Notes under the pieces: model-generated
Seen by the model: only the letters and a program-made list of their open reading frames with translations
Told to the model about the DNA's origin: nothing
Database searches by the model: none
Assembly (NCBI RefSeq): GCF_964204645.1
Contig: NC_134035.1
Location: forward strand, 9,672,501-9,736,500
Length of the DNA stretch: 64,000 bases
Source of the DNA: Tubulanus polymorphus
Lineage: Eukaryota; Nemertea; Palaeonemertea; Tubulaniformes; Tubulanidae
Reading direction: 5' to 3'
Program-made: the position numbers and the translations under genes
Part shown: positions 1 through 13,409 of the stretch, one piece after another
How the letters are laid out: each line of letters begins with the position of its first letter
How positions within the stretch are numbered: the first letter of the stretch is position 1

Positions 1-643
1 ACAAAATAACCGAAATGTGTTTCCGAAGTGCTTATTATAGTACTGATAATAGCGATAATCATGTGTTCGTATTTCGCCGAAATTATAGCTTTCGGATAAA
101 CGCGCGACATCCGACGCGCTGCGTGAGTGAAAAACGTGAACTCAATACGAAAAGCTAAAAGTGATGAAAATGTCCATCGATTGTTAGACTGTTCGGTAAG
201 TCGTTGAGCTTCGGGTGGCGTATTTGCCGCGTTTCGAGGCGCTCGCGCGTTATATGACTTGAGACGTAAAGTGTACTTGCGCGCCGTACGTCAGCGCGTA
301 TTACCTCTATTTCAATAAAAACGGGCAAATTTTCAATTTCATACCGTAATGATGCCGCCGAAGGGAAATGAGAGCGCGCGACTCGACTTCGGTGAATGGC
401 GCCCGCCGGCGAAGAAATACACGGCTTTGTTCCTACTCCGCGCCGTGAAAATTCTTGAAGTTACGATTTATGACGTCGTGAAACACAGTGGAAGAGGAGC
501 GGATCTTATAACATTTCGGAATTTCGTTGACTGAATTTAGCGATTTTTGAATCGATATGAATGCGAAACACATGTTTTTTATCAATGAAATAAGACGTAG
601 ACGTTGAAACCCCGTTGAAACGTACCTACTGGATCTTTTAGGA

Positions 644-880
644 ACTTCTTCAAACGAATTTCTGGGCACCTTGTCCACTATGTCCAAACTTCGACCAATC
701 TAAAAGCCTTAGATTCCATGGTCAGAAATCTGATAGACTCATACCTGAAACTTCTTCAAACGAATTGCTAGGGACCATGTTCGCTACGCCCACACTTTTG
801 CCATTCGCTACGTACTCACTTTTGCCATTCTAAAAGCCTTAGGTTCCATATCACGATCAGAAATAGCCGATAGACTGAGG
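644..880. repeat. Imperfect tandem duplication, unit about 106 bp
   Basis: The block beginning ACTTCTTCAAACGAATT at 644 starts again at 750. Both units carry AAAAGCCTTAG(A/G)TTCCAT followed by a 'cagaaat...gatagactc/tgagg' tail. The second unit holds a short internal insertion (a repeated 'cgctacg...acttttgccatt'). No coding meaning was seen. Confidence 0.6.
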
Positions 881-3800
881 CCACCAATAGCGAAGCCACA
901 CCAATAACTACCTTGACACACGGTGGGATAGTAATATTGTTACCTTATAACCACTTATAACAGAAGCGTGAAATAACTTCAAGGATATCCAACAGCAACG
1001 TAAGGACAATTAGAAATACATAATACATGAAGAATCTACAAAGCATAACCCATTAGGTTTAAAATTTGAGTCAGTCAACATTTTGCTATAGTGGGGGAAA
1101 GGCAGTCATTGCATCTACTAAATTTGAAAGAATGATCTAGATAAGATAATGAACTTGTCACAAAATACGGTTCATCGATTTTTAATACGGACCAGAAACA
1201 AAGCCACGATTGATTTGTTTATCTAATTAGAAATCTTCTCTCAACGCATCTCGCCGGTATTCAATATACGATTTTTAATCGCCAGCTCGACTGAGACAAC
1301 GCGTATTAGAGAAGCTTCTTCCGCGCGAGTAGAACCGCGCTTCGGGCTAGATACCGAGTTATCACTGCGAGACGACGCTTGATCGGTGAACGAAATGGCG
1401 CCACGACGAACGCGTCGTTATAAAAAAAAGTGAAAAATATACAATCGAAATCGATACGAAAAGAGATTGAAAATTCCACGCGTATGCGCAACATTTCCTG
1501 CGCGTCGGTATAGTTCGTTTTTAACGCCTGTATAGTACTGGGTGATATCGGAAATTCGGCGGCGCGCGATCTGAAATTAATGAAAAGAAGAAAAGCTTTT
1601 TCTTCGTATCTATACACAGCGCCGACGGTGATAGCGGCGTCTAATTAACAGCGATTTTCGAGAACAGAAAACCGTATGCTAACTACACGTGGCTGCGCCG
1701 GCGGCAGCGGCGCGCAAAACACTTCGGGAAAACTAAAAATCGATAATTCCTGATTGGAAACAAGTTATTAATGGGTTTAATCGAGTTTCGTCGTTTACGC
1801 GTTTCCTTCGCTTGTTCCGCTATTATTTCTAACATTTAATTTAGAAAAGGGCAACAGAGATGCAACTGAAAAACGGGACCCAATTCGGCTGCAGTTTTTC
1901 AGTCATCGCCAATTTAGCCGAGTAGTATAGTGCGCAAACGTAAACGAGCCTCGCGGGTGCTACAACCTAATTGTAGGGAAACGTTCGGCGCTGAGTTAGC
2001 TATTACGTCGACGCGGATATTTCGTTATTTTCGCCCGTATTATAAGCTCCGCGTTAGATACGACGGATTAACCCTGACGCGGCCCGACTCAACGGCAAGA
2101 CTGACCGCCTAATATGATTTTATGTCGGCCGTATATGGTTGGCGGTCTCTAAGGATTCCGGCACGGATTGTCGAGTCTGTGTCTATACGGTGTTTGCGAG
2201 TTACAACCAGTTAACGAGTCTCCGAGGACCTGCGTACGACGTACTGGCTTTTACTATTGTCTATACTGATTTCCCAGCCCGTACGCGGCCCGTCGTCGCA
2301 AGAAATGTCAGAAGTTAAGTAGAATGCCAGCCCGCCGGATATTCGACGTTCGTTAAAGTCTCCTAAACGAGGAGGCGAGGAAAATATAACGAGGGCCAAA
2401 GGTTAATACCGGAAATTACGTTAATATGCCTGAGTACAATTCACGAGGCTGTCCGATGTAAAATTAGAATATTATTCCTACCAGCGCATATTTCTCGACA
2501 TAAAATCAAGTTTCGTCGATTTCTCGAGGACCCCTTAAATAACCGATGCATTCGTGCAAATTTTGCGCTGATAAATTGAATATCCTTCCCATCACAATGA
2601 CATACTGTCAGATAAGGGGAGCTTCATCCTTTGCTTAGAACATATCTCATTCAGTCTCATTCTATAGCAGCACTGGAACTGTATCCCCTCCCTTACAGAT
2701 CGTTTTTGACGCTTCTAACATCCGTTTGTAATCAGAAAACGTCGTTACATCAGCAAATCACACTAATTCTAATAACCGATGACCTACCAGGGTATTTTCT
2801 GAGATTTCGAAACGTACATCCGAAATTCAAGACCTTACAGATTTTCAGAATGTCTTTAAATTCCCAATCAATCCATACTAAATTTGATACCAGCGCATTA
2901 CTCGTCGCCCGTTGCCCAAGAGGCGTCATAATCACAGCTTCTTTGAAACAGATTTCTTGTTTTCAACTATTCACGACATGTTCACACGTATTGTGGCAAC
3001 GTCATTATATGAAATACAGATAGATACAACGGTCTTTGTTCTGCCCCCGCGAACACAAACGCAAACGGCGCACATCCGCAACTGTCGTTTCCTATAACTT
3101 AATAATTGCCAGATTTACAGCACCGCCATTTGCTAATTGCGTTCATTGCAGCATCTTAAGGACTTGTTTCTGTGTGTGTGCCACGGTCGTAATAACGCTG
3201 AATTACCAACGTCAAACATAGCACGCATTCGTCCGTTCTCTTTCATCCCCTCCCAACAGAGCTCGCTATACGTGTTGGCTAATGAGAAAATCTTGGCCCA
3301 GTTTCCGCACGTGAGGACTGAGATATTGCACTTGCAAACACTTAGATATACGGTTCACGATTGAAATCGCTATCTCGTGAAACGTTCTACGTTGTATTAC
3401 AAAAATTGAAAAGTTTCAGCCAATGAGACAAAATATCCGTTTTTGGGGCACCTTCCTTAAAGTGACGTATGTTTTTCAAACTGTAGCTGTGACCGATTGT
3501 TGCAGCCGAGAAAAATGAAACGAACACCATAAGAAAATAGAGATTGTCCCTTTTCTAATGAAAGATAACTTCAATTTCTGTGGCTTAAGGGGGATGGACG
3601 ACAATAAATCGTGCTATAGGTTTTGGTGTAAAAATGTTTAAGATCTGTCCAACAATGGGACCGCTTAAAAATGGCATCTGGTACATGGAAACTTCCCTAT
3701 TTCAATGAACTTGTTCGCAAAACGCTTTATTTCGAGTTTCTAAAACTATGCTGATACATGTAGATTCGGTTTTGCGCTCGCTTTGATTCGTCGTTGTGTC

Positions 3801-4037
3801 GTCACGTAATGATTTTAAGTTCTGAAAACAAAATTAAACGCCAAGCGAAGCGGACGAATAGTGCAAACACTGTGAACCTATGAATCGACACCGCTGTGTG
3901 ATGCAAATCTTGAACTCGACGGATTCGAACCTAATTGAAGATTATGCATTGCGACTTTGCAAATGGCTCTAACACCGACATGCGCTGGAAAGTTCCGGAT
4001 AATTAGCGAGATTTGCATCTTGAGAAATGGCGCGCAC

Positions 4038-4038
<1 letters not shown>

Positions 4039-4076
<38 letters not shown>
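4039..4076. repeat. (TA)n microsatellite
   Basis: About 19 uninterrupted TA dinucleotides. The reverse-strand open frame with a run of YI residues across it is an artefact of the repeat. Confidence 0.9.
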
Positions 4077-4079
<3 letters not shown>

Positions 4080-5884
4080 TTAACGCGTAAATAGATAAAG
4101 TCATTTTTATGAACGAGCACATTTTTCACCCTAAACAAATCTTCCGCGTATTAATAGACGCCAATTTACGGCCATGTATTAATCACTCGGCGCGATGATG
4201 ATGATGATGTATTAATACGCCACGGCGACGCGGTTCACCGACTTCCGGTATAGGTGATTAATGAACAGCCGGAAGTGCACCGAATTTACCGCCATGAACA
4301 GTTTAATCAAATCGTTCACGCCGACAAATTATACGAACATCGTTTTCTAATGGATCATAATTTATTTCTCTTTAACGCCTGTTATACGTACGCACAAATG
4401 CCGGCCATATTTCTGGATAAATATCAAACCGCAAAGAAATTGATCAATTCCGGCGCCGTATCATCTTATCCCGGATATATTTGATTATCGCTGATGAATT
4501 TTGCCGTATCTTAAAACTATCCGAAGCGTAAGCCTATTACGTACGTTGATTAGAATCGCATCCTTACGAATGCCACATCCGCAAATATAGTAGCCCCGCA
4601 TAATTGCCACCATCTATTTCATGTTTTCCGGCCCTTCTACGTCGCACGCGTAATAACGCGTAAGATGAAAAAGATGAATGATGAAAATTCGAAGAATTGA
4701 TCATCAAGATAAAGAAACCACAGCGCGGTAAACAGTTGAATTCGTTCAGATTTGTACATACTCGTGTATTCTCGTCGGGTTCGAGAATTTGAGCAATGAT
4801 AAGACGCAACGGTATCGTGAAAAAAACGGATAATAATCAGCCACTGTTCGCTCAGGAAGACGCGTATAATAATCCACCAATATTTACTGCTAATCTTTAC
4901 CATTGATGCGGTGGGTTTCAGCCCCACCCAGTAATTACATGAATGAAAAATACAGTAGAATGTCGTATTACGTAGAGTTCGAGTCCTGGTCAAACTATAT
5001 GTAATTATAGTTGACCAGTTGATGTGCTAATAATGCGCTAAAGAGAACGTGTTATCATCCGATATGGCCAGTACAAGCGATGAAATGAAATATTCGTCGG
5101 TTCCAGTGCGGTCATTTTTTTCTCGATTAAGCCACTCTAATAGACGATCCGGTCTTGTTTATTCCCGTCTGATCGGGCGATTATGTTTTGGGTTCGAATC
5201 CCGGTCATTCCACTAAATCTCGACGCGACAGAAAAAAACCACGTGAGCTGGTCGGCCAGACTGTTACCAGCGACGAGAATCTATGATATCTTAGTCGCAT
5301 CAGGAATTGATGGTTTATCGATTAGCCATTGATCAACATTAACAGTGCCCGAGGACGTCGTTGACATTTCCCATAAAGTATAGCTTACCCTAGTCTTCAA
5401 AGACAACACTAACACCACCACCAACAACAACAGCAGCAGCAGTAGCAGCAGTCCGCCTCCGCAACGAAACAACAATCAGAACTATAATGATGACAGGAAA
5501 TGTAAAACTGATTTGTCCTGCACCACGATCGCGTGTGAATGTGTCGTTTTCCGCTCCACCGATAATTGGCCTCAACTCTCAAACTCATCGATCGACTAGC
5601 GTTGATACTGATACGTATTTAGATATATCGACGATGTCGATGCTTATGTCTGGAGTAATTCCAAACCTAAAATATACATATGCGATGTGTCCCCACAAAT
5701 CAATACGCATCTTCCATAGACCGTCCACGCGCGTAAATAGATTTTGCTTCTCTACTGAAATAATTTTGTCGATTAGTCAAATAGATAAGCTCTTGCCCTG
5801 CCGTGACGCCATCGTTAGAGAGGCGTGGAGGACTTTCCGCCGTCTTTGAGGGGTTAAAGAACCGTGAATTCGCTGCTGTCAATG

Positions 5885-6062
5885 AGAAGTTGGAGAGAAA
5901 CGTCATGGTGCCTCTGTCAAGGAGGAGTTTGAGAAAAACTTCCCGCTGCCGCTGTCTGGGAAGAGTTGGAGAAACCGCCTGGTGCCTCTGCCAAGGAGGA
6001 GTTTGAGAGAAACTTCCTGGCGTCGCTGTCAAGGAGAAGTTGAAAAACCTCCTGGTGCCAGC
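5885..6062. repeat. Minisatellite, unit 36-39 bp, about five copies
   Basis: The core AGTT(T/G)GAGA(G/A)AAAC recurs at about 5887, 5926, 5964, 6000 and 6039, each followed by a variant of 'cctggtgcctctgtcaagga'. Units are diverged. Open frames across it on both strands follow from the periodicity, and I do not call them genes. Confidence 0.7.
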
Positions 6063-9000
6063 AGTCAAATCTCCCAAGCGACACCACGTACAATAATCTA
6101 CACCTGGTTTTGCGAAGACGTTGCGGAGTTCACCATCAGTTCAGCGGTTTTTACGGTTTATTCTATCAGAGCACCGGTTACCGATTTTGCAATAAAGCCG
6201 CCGGTGCGGTGGTTATCTTTCCAATACGTGACATATTCGACGTCTAATCGCGGCGATGGCGGTATTTTACGAATCAGCGACGAATGTCAACACCGAACGA
6301 GAGGTATGCAACTCGTCACACAGCGGCTTTAAAGCATTCGCCAGAAAGAAAAAAAGAAAAACCGGCGGTATAGTAACACATGGTTTTGACATGCATGTAC
6401 GGAAGAAAACAAGCAATAACAATAACCTGTTAATATTCGCACCTACAATAGCAGAAGAGACGGCACCTTCGATTAACAACGACGTGTTATTTCCTTGTGC
6501 AATATTTGAGGTTATTTCACATTGTGAATCGCGTATATTGCGTTTGCACACGTATGAAACGTGATACCAATAAGTGTATTTGTTTTTGCAGCCATGCACT
6601 CCAGACAGGTGTTTGAATATCAATCAATTGATTCCACGCGGGACGATCCCTGTCATACTACAACAGCTATCATTTTGAAGCATAAATACTTGAAACTTTT
6701 GTACGTCATTGCAGTTAATGCTTTTGACTTTGAAGTGGTGAATGTCCCTATTTTGATTGATTGGTTTTGATTTTATGCTGTTTGGCGTCCCTTACAAAAC
6801 CACCACCTGCCGAGAGCGAAGCAAGTGGTTTAAATCCGAAATGATAAATCGAAGCGCATATATCAGCGGCCGAATTTTTAGGCTATTTTGATAAAATCGT
6901 GAAGTACGTAATTGGAAATTTCGGCGTTAACAATCTTCCAACACGCCTGACCTGGCGAGCCACTGATTGGGGTTGTTAAAGCATTTCAAGTGAGGTCACT
7001 TTTAACACGCGAAGCCATCCGCACCCACGGATTTGCCACAAACCCGGAGAGCCCCTCCACCCATGCACCTAATGCGTTTACATTCGTCTTGCCGCCCATT
7101 CGAGAAAAAAAAACTTCATCGAGCCACCCACTCGAAGAAGCCCTGTCGTCGCCGTCCAACCCACTCGAAGCCTCTCTTATCCAGATTAATTGATACCTTT
7201 AAGCGATAATGAGCAATCTGTCAGTGATATACGCGCGATTGGAAAACGATTCATATCGCGAATCGCTGAATCAGTTTATCTGCAACATTCCCCTGAATGG
7301 CTGAGTATTCAACGACCATCCCACAGTGTTCATAACGTGCTCAAAATAAACCAGCAGCCTTCAGCGTCACTGGGAGCTGTTTCTAAAACGGTATTTTTAA
7401 CGCGTAATCTTTTGCGTCGTTTTTGTCGCGAGGGCAGATCAAAAGAACGCATTATATCGCGTTAAAACGGCGCTATATTCCCCGAAACAAATTCTCACGC
7501 CTCAAACTAGAAATTGAATTCAATGGATTCATCGACAAAATGCTTTCTTTAAAATTTAAATGTTAACAATCAATATAGGAAACAATGTCCCGTGAGAAAA
7601 CCCCCAATACGTACATGCGGCTGACAAGCCTTAGAAATATCATATTCCTAACTATAGGGATTAGATATTTCATTCAAATAGAAGGAAAACCATTGACGGT
7701 TTTCCTATGCCCCTCACCAGCCAACATAATGCATATTCATAAAAAAAGCTCGGACAGGGGGGCCAATTTTGAAAGACTTGTCACATCACAGAATGGCACT
7801 TCGTCTAAAAAAGGCAATATTCGGCTCACTTCCGTACTGAAATGCACTAATTCACAAAATGAAGAAGGGTACTCAAAACTTGACGAACTAATCTTATCCA
7901 TCAAAAGCCCCACTGGATCCGAAAATGAATTTACTTTAACTCAAAGTTAATTCTAACTCACAACTGTGGAACTGGGTCCCGATGAATAAACACTGATAAC
8001 TGAATATATCGTGTGCGTTAACTTCAGTGTGATCTGTTTTACTCTGTGTCACTGTGTATTTCTACTTCGACTGAATTTACGTCGTTATTATATGAATACG
8101 ACTATTTATATCGTCTTGAGCTCGGATTTCCTGCATTCGCGAATCGAAGCAATTATCTAACTCAAGGATTCTATTGTGTTCAAGATTTCATATACCGTAC
8201 AGAACGTCTCGATCAAAGATCAAAGCAAAGTTGCAATTACCTATTCGATATCGCAGAGTAAGCCGCGGGTTTTCTAAAGATAAGCTATTTATTACATTCA
8301 ACTGTTTTTAATGGACCGGCAGCATATTTTTATCACCGATATTTTATACGTTAATTAGTGTATTGAGCCTCCTAAAGTATTCGAATATGTTTCATCTTTC
8401 GTAATAACTTTCGAATTCGATATTCAAGACTGCGAGGTTTGCGCGTTAACCGCACGGTCACGATTTCAAACAGCGTGTCCTCAAAGGTCACCGAATAAAA
8501 TAGAATAAAATTGTGCGGTCTACTGCGACCGTTCTCAATTGTTTTAGAAAACACGGTTTATCGTTGATTCTAGAGCAGCGTCATATTATTACAAAGCAAG
8601 ACATCGAAGCGCATAAAAATAGGCTGCCATTGATGATTTATAGAATTTGCTATCCAATTTTCTCTCATTCAGGAGCGCCAATATTCAGTTTCTGAACATA
8701 TTGAATTTGTACACAAATCTATCTGGCGTTCAGTGGGCGAGACACAACAACGGCACCAACGACGACGCTTGAGTTTTGTAAATACGAAAATGCAAAAACT
8801 CATGTGAAACGTCACGCTGGCAGCGCCCACCAGTTTTTCCCCGGCGAAATTGGGCGCTTGAATTATAGATAATTTTTCTCGGAAACTCCGCGGTGAAACG
8901 TTCGGATACTAAATTGATTATAGAATTACCAGACTTTTTTGACTGAGAAAATATACTGCATACACAGTATTTAATGACGGGAGCACACCTAGAACCCACA

Positions 9001-9330
9001 CACACACACACAACCTGCGCTGTGTGTCTAATTACAGCCGCAGTATTGAGGAAGGAAGGAAGCTACGGATAATTTGCGCTGCCGATTCGAGCGCTGTTAG
9101 AGAGAAATATTTTCGTGAACGCCACCGCACCGCAATCGCCTGTCATTCCCTTTCCCTCTCGATTTAATTCGCCGTTGATAATTACGCGTGGAAGTGCGAG
9201 GTTAATTCGTTTGTTAAACCGGTGCAAGACGTCCCGCGGTATCGAATACGATCGTTCAATTTTCGCCTGTATATAATGCGTATATGTACTATACTTTTAT
9301 ATACGTTACCTACATATTCGATTCGTGATA
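6063..9330. other. No supported gene
   Basis: The longest open frame (7585-7950, 121 codons) has no recognisable motif or splice context. Bases 7935-7980 carry the dispersed motif 'aactcacaactgtggaactgggtcc', which also occurs at 23,480, 57,741-57,840 and 61,135-61,235. Bases 8,667-8,727 ('attcagtttctgaacatat...') recur near 17,213-17,262. A short CA run lies near 8,998-9,012. Confidence 0.5.
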
Positions 9331-9690
9331 GCTGGTGTCATCCTCCCCCGGCGGGGATTCGAACCTGATGGCGTCAAGATTGCCACGGTACGAAACCCTG
9401 CCACACTAGACCGAGTGCGCAGCTACATGCGCAGCTTAGATGATGTCATTATTAGCCAATCAGAAATCCCGTTTTATTTTAACCCGGGTTTTCCCATTTA
9501 TAGTTCTTCCGTGAAATCTACCTCAGTGATTATACAACAAGCAATCTGATTGGTGCCGCAAGTTTTCGCGCGGCAAAGCTGCGCATGTACCTGCGCACCC
9601 GGTCTACTGTGGCAGGGGTTCGTGCCGTGGCTGAGTGTAGCGATGCCATCAGGTTCGAATCCCTGCCGAGGGAGGATGGCTGGTGTTGGA
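9331..9690. repeat. Inverted pair of tRNA-derived repeats (SINE or MITE-like)
   Basis: Two arms of about 110-125 bp in opposite orientation (9331-9450 and 9570-9690) share 'atcctccc(c/t)cgg', the B-box-like GGTTCGAATCC, a 'ctgatggc' segment and a 'gcgcag(c/g)tacatgcgcagct' inner end. In the right arm the A-box-like TGGCTGAGTGTAG (9628-9640) precedes the B box (9652-9662) at a spacing typical of a tRNA, and the sequence resembles a serine-type tRNA. The left arm's A box is decayed. No arm folds as a full cloverleaf by eye, so I read these as tRNA-derived transposable repeats that landed head to head, or as one palindromic element. They are not functional tRNA genes. Confidence 0.6.
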
Positions 9691-10033
9691 AAAAGCTACG
9701 GGCGAAATATCGTCGGCGCTATGATGTAAAACAAGTCGAAATAGCGCAGAAGTCAAAATACAGACGAATCGAAGAATGCGGACTGTTTCGTCAATATTTA
9801 ATCAGCTGATTTAACTCATTCGTTTTAACAAAATAGTATTGAATAGCGCGAGTAAAATGAAATGATACATGTATGTATCATACATTCTACCGACGTCTGC
9901 AACCGACGTAGTTACTGAACTCCAACAGCAGTGGAAACAGCAAGTCGAATGCAAGGAAGGTACAACGATGGATAATCTGGCAATATTTCAATTATATATC
10001 GAAAGAAATCCCACAATAATTCTAACAAATATG

Positions 10034-10184
10034 AAGGGCCGTATTTAGCAGGGGCAAGGGGGCGGTTGCTCCCCCAGAAATTTTGGGAAAGTGTCCTTTT
10101 GTAAATCACATTGTTATATCCTTTAGAACTGTCAAATTTCGTGTTTTTCTGCCCCCTAAAATTCGGATGCTAGGTACGGCCCGT
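10034..10184. mobile_element. MITE-like element with 'gggccgta' termini
   Basis: The left end AGGGCCGTATTTAGCA is mirrored by the right end GCTAGGTACGGCCCGT. Inside, runs of C on one side (gctcccccagaaa) face 'tgccccctaaaattcgg' on the other. The size and inverted ends suggest a non-autonomous DNA transposon. Target duplications were not obvious. Confidence 0.4.
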
Positions 10185-10560
10185 ATATTCGAGCAACATT
10201 TCGGCTAAAGACTATTAGAGACTCCTTATTTCTCGCACAATTAATCTTTAACAAAATTCATTACAACGCTCTGGCCGCACCAACACAATAATCTATTTCA
10301 AAACTCGCTGATAGACCGCTTAAACAAAGAAATCATACCCGCAGGAACTCCACATCGGTATAGTAATGTTTTTCGTTTCTTGAATCGAAATTTAGTGCGA
10401 TTGATTCATCCATGTTTCAAAATTTATTTCAACATTTTTTTCAAACCACTTTTTATCAATAACTAGATGATGCGTGGGCTGCGTCTTTTTTGAAACAGAG
10501 CACAACGTATCGAAAACACATATCATTTTCCAATACCCGATAAATTTAAAAGCTTTAACG

Positions 10561-10642
10561 AATAAGCCTTTTTACAGTTTCCAGGCGCCATTTTTTTGGG
10601 TACCCAAAAAAATGGCGCCTGGAAACTGTAAAAAGGCTTATT
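10561..10642. repeat. Perfect 82-bp palindrome
   Basis: 41 bases from AATAAGCC to TTTGGGT are followed by their exact reverse complement, ending GGCTTATT. The centre is GGGTACCC and there is no spacer. A perfect palindrome with no loop suggests a young MITE or snap-back insertion, since long palindromes are usually lost or interrupted quickly. It sits eight bases from the next inverted-end element. Confidence 0.9.
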
Positions 10643-10649
10643 CTACACT

Positions 10650-10936
10650 GCGGCGGATCCAGGGGGTGTCCGCGGGGGTCTCAAATGTTGAGGTCCCTTA
10701 AAATTCCGTCCTCAAATATTCAGTCCATCCTCAAATATTACGGATTGAATATTTGAAGAACGATTAAAATCAAGAATGGACAACTGAAAAAAATACCAAG
10801 TTTTTGTTGCGGAAAACTTTAGCTGTTTTACCAATTCTAGAAGATCTAAAAAAGATCATTGCGTACAAAAAAAATGCGGCGAAGCTTAGAAAACGCCCTG
10901 GACGCCCTCCTTTTCTTCGACCCTGGATCCGCCCCT
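10650..10936. mobile_element. MITE-like element with 'cggatccaggg' termini
   Basis: The left end GCGGCGGATCCAGGGGG and the right end CCCTGGATCCGCCCCTG are inverted copies. The same end motif occurs singly at 25,089-25,101 ('ggggcggatccaggg'), so this is a dispersed family. The interior is AT-rich and non-coding. Confidence 0.5.
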
Positions 10937-11180
10937 GTTACGATTACAGAGTGACGTGTCTTCGGTTTTCTTTTCGGGATGGGCTTACACCGCAGCCGTG
11001 ACATTTTCTTAACGATTTCTTTTTTTTTTCCTTATACCAATTCGCGATCTCGTTTATTCAAACTGGTAATAAATCGAAATTGGCCGATCTAATTCGCGTC
11101 GCTGTCTTCGGAAATCGAGCCGAACGGACAACGACTCGATATTCATCGCCCGACGAGTCATTATACTTAGCCGGAGTAAT

Positions 11181-11207
11181 GTATATATATATATATATAT
11201 ATATATA
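11181..11207. repeat. (TA)n microsatellite
   Basis: About 13 TA dinucleotides in an otherwise unremarkable stretch. Confidence 0.85.
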
Positions 11208-11381
11208 AGTTTAATTTCAATTAGTCTTCGTTTGATTGATGATTATATAGAAGCATTCCTTTATCTCTGAAAGTACGCATTCCATTTGAACGCCGGGCTA
11301 ATATACAGACACAACTTACAACCTTCGTAAATCGGAATTCTTTTCCCAGTAAATAATTCATTATGTAGACATTGAACTCAC

Positions 11382-11512
11382 CTCGAAAGCGATTTATGAA
11401 TTGCGATCTATTAAAATCCGTATAGTCTTCGGCGGTAGATATTGATAACGATAGACAAGCCGTATGAATGAATCCATAAAGTAATATCAATCTGGCGAGG
11501 ATTGAAGAGATC
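11382..11512 (-). CDS. Possible exon with hydrophobic segment (weak)
   Basis: On the minus strand a pyrimidine-containing acceptor (ACCTAG|ATCTCTTC) opens a frame encoding a hydrophobic run (LILLYGFIHTACLSLSIS) followed by polar residues. It closes at a good donor, CGAG|GTGAGT. There is no ATG in frame, so it would have to be an internal exon. No partner exons or family were recognised, and chance is a real alternative. Confidence 0.2.
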
Positions 11513-12193
11513 TAGGTACGTTTGAGGCAACAACGAGAGTGTTGCAGAACCGCGCGTTCCCGTTACCCGTTCGGAACGTAACGCTGCGTACGAGCGTGTG
11601 TCAGCGCTGAGCGTTGCAGCTCTGTAGCGGCTGACAGCGACGACCGTCGCAGCAACGGTTTCGCATCGCATGCGTGAACGTGCGGTTCAACGCCGCGAAC
11701 TCTACGTTAACAATATTCGATAGTAGCATTACTGATCGCAAGAAAATGATTAATATTGTTAGATAGAAATCGTAGATTAAAATGTTGCAGTGTCGTGACT
11801 AAAAAGCGTTTGGTCACAGATTGTGGAGACGTGTAAAAACGCTATAGAATAAATTGAAACTTTTGTCTTTTGTATTTTCTATCGGTATGAACGTGGATGG
11901 TGGTCGAATAAAACACTCTAATCCTCAACGTTTCGGCTGTTGACTAACAGTCATCATCATTGCACCTGATGATGGCCGTTTAATTCAACAGCCGACACGT
12001 CGCGGTTTCGTTTCAATAATATAAAATTCTATCGTGGGATTTCTTAACTCATGAGCGTGGATATGTTACCGAGACAAAGAACTGATTCAACCCGCAACAC
12101 CAGGAAGCCACCAGGTACATTCAACACCGCTTTATGTTTTCGTGAACATCCTTAAAGATAATATAAATGAATGACTTCTCAAATCATAACAAA

Positions 12194-12478
12194 CAGGGCC
12201 TGGGCCACTGTTCCCCCAATGAAAAAATTCCCTGAATTTTCCCTATGTTTTCTCCATGTTATAACATACAATTCCCTGAATGCATGGAGAATCCCTTTGC
12301 TTAGAATGTTACGATTCATTCATTATTCACGAATCGCGTTAAGAAGCGCATGGTCAATAGCTTATCAAAAATTCCTCATATTTCTCCATGTTTTACCAAT
12401 ATTGGTTAAATTTCCCTGATCCTTCCCTGATTCTTTCCAGATTTTTTCTAATTTCCTCGAATTTTCCGGCCACTCTCT
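12194..12478. mobile_element. Dispersed repeat with 'ggccact' ends and 'ttccctga' interior
   Basis: The segment begins 'cagggcctgggccactg', ends 'ttccggccactctctg', and is filled with repeated 'attccctga / tttccctg' phrases. Related segments occur at about 53,000-53,170 and 61,304-61,588, each with 'agggtggccact' at one end. This reads as a MITE or SINE-like family. Confidence 0.45.
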
Positions 12479-13409
12479 GATGCGATTCAAAATCATACAT
12501 TTCTGCGTTTATTCTGTTTCTATGGATTTTCAACTATCCGAACTCTCTTCCCAAGATCCAAGTCATATCTCTCACACAAGACTGGGCGTGGTTATCATTA
12601 ACCGATTCGATCGCACTAAATATGGTATACGGTTTGCTCGCGTTTTGCGAGGTTCTCGTTCGTTCGTTCGTTCGGTCAACAGCTGTCAAACACACGGCGC
12701 CAGATCGACCGTCGTAATTTACTTCTCTCGCCTGCTCACTGCCCGTTTTATTACAGACGGTTTGATCGTATCGCGCGCCGAGCCTAATCACCGTCATTTC
12801 AGGATAGATCCGCTTTAGAAAAAAAGCACTGACACAACCTTCCGACGAGTTTTAGAGATAAGAGTGCTTCCTAAAAACTCGCTGCAATTTCTAACGAGAA
12901 AAAATATCAAGAAAAGTTAAAGGCTTATATAGGAATCAGAATTCCTGAAGATGACTATTGGATTACAGTCGAAACGTCGAATCAAGTTAATAGTTTTAAG
13001 GAATCTCTTCGTCAATCAATGTGGGATTTTCTATTATATCGTCACAACATGGATACGTGTTTCACCAATGGTTGTAACTTTAAAGCTTATGTTTCACAAT
13101 TGGGTTGGTCACCATAAGTAACGAAAATGGAGTACGGCAGTGTCATTTGAATTGATTTATTGTCTTTGACTTTATAATAACCAATATGATAACTTAACCA
13201 ATATGGCACCGCCTGCTGACATGAGCACATGGCTGGGGCAAGTGGTGCAAAGAAACTTATATATTTCAACGAAATCTTATAAGATTTATGATTTCACACT
13301 TGCAAATTAGATCACATATATAACTCGAAATGATTAACCTTACTGTCGTAGATAGAATATGGACGATGATGAATTAATCCGAGCAATAGGTGACAGCCCG
13401 CATTTAGTT

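Larger units (their letters stand above)
1..5879. other. No supported gene; AT-rich intergenic DNA
   Basis: I see no conserved protein segment, splice-bounded exon series, or RNA gene here. Open frames are short and on both strands. A possible donor (TTCG|GTAAGT near 191) follows an ATG whose frame closes at once, so it could at most end a 5'UTR exon. A duplicated block (644-880) and a TA microsatellite are listed separately. Confidence 0.5.
9691..13409. other. No supported gene; cluster of small palindromic repeats
   Basis: Contains MITE-like elements at 10034-10184, 10561-10642 and 10650-10936, a TA tract, one weak candidate exon (11382-11512) and hairpin motifs near 11,925-12,005 and 12,944-12,976. 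No protein similarity was recognised. Confidence 0.5.

Noticed and set aside
5191-5201. tRNA gene suggested by GGTTCGAATCC
   Set aside because: No A box at the right distance and no pairing acceptor arms; probably a tRNA relic.
7585-7950. 121-codon open frame
   Set aside because: No motif, no splice context, and it ends inside a dispersed repeat; length alone is not enough in this AT-rich DNA.
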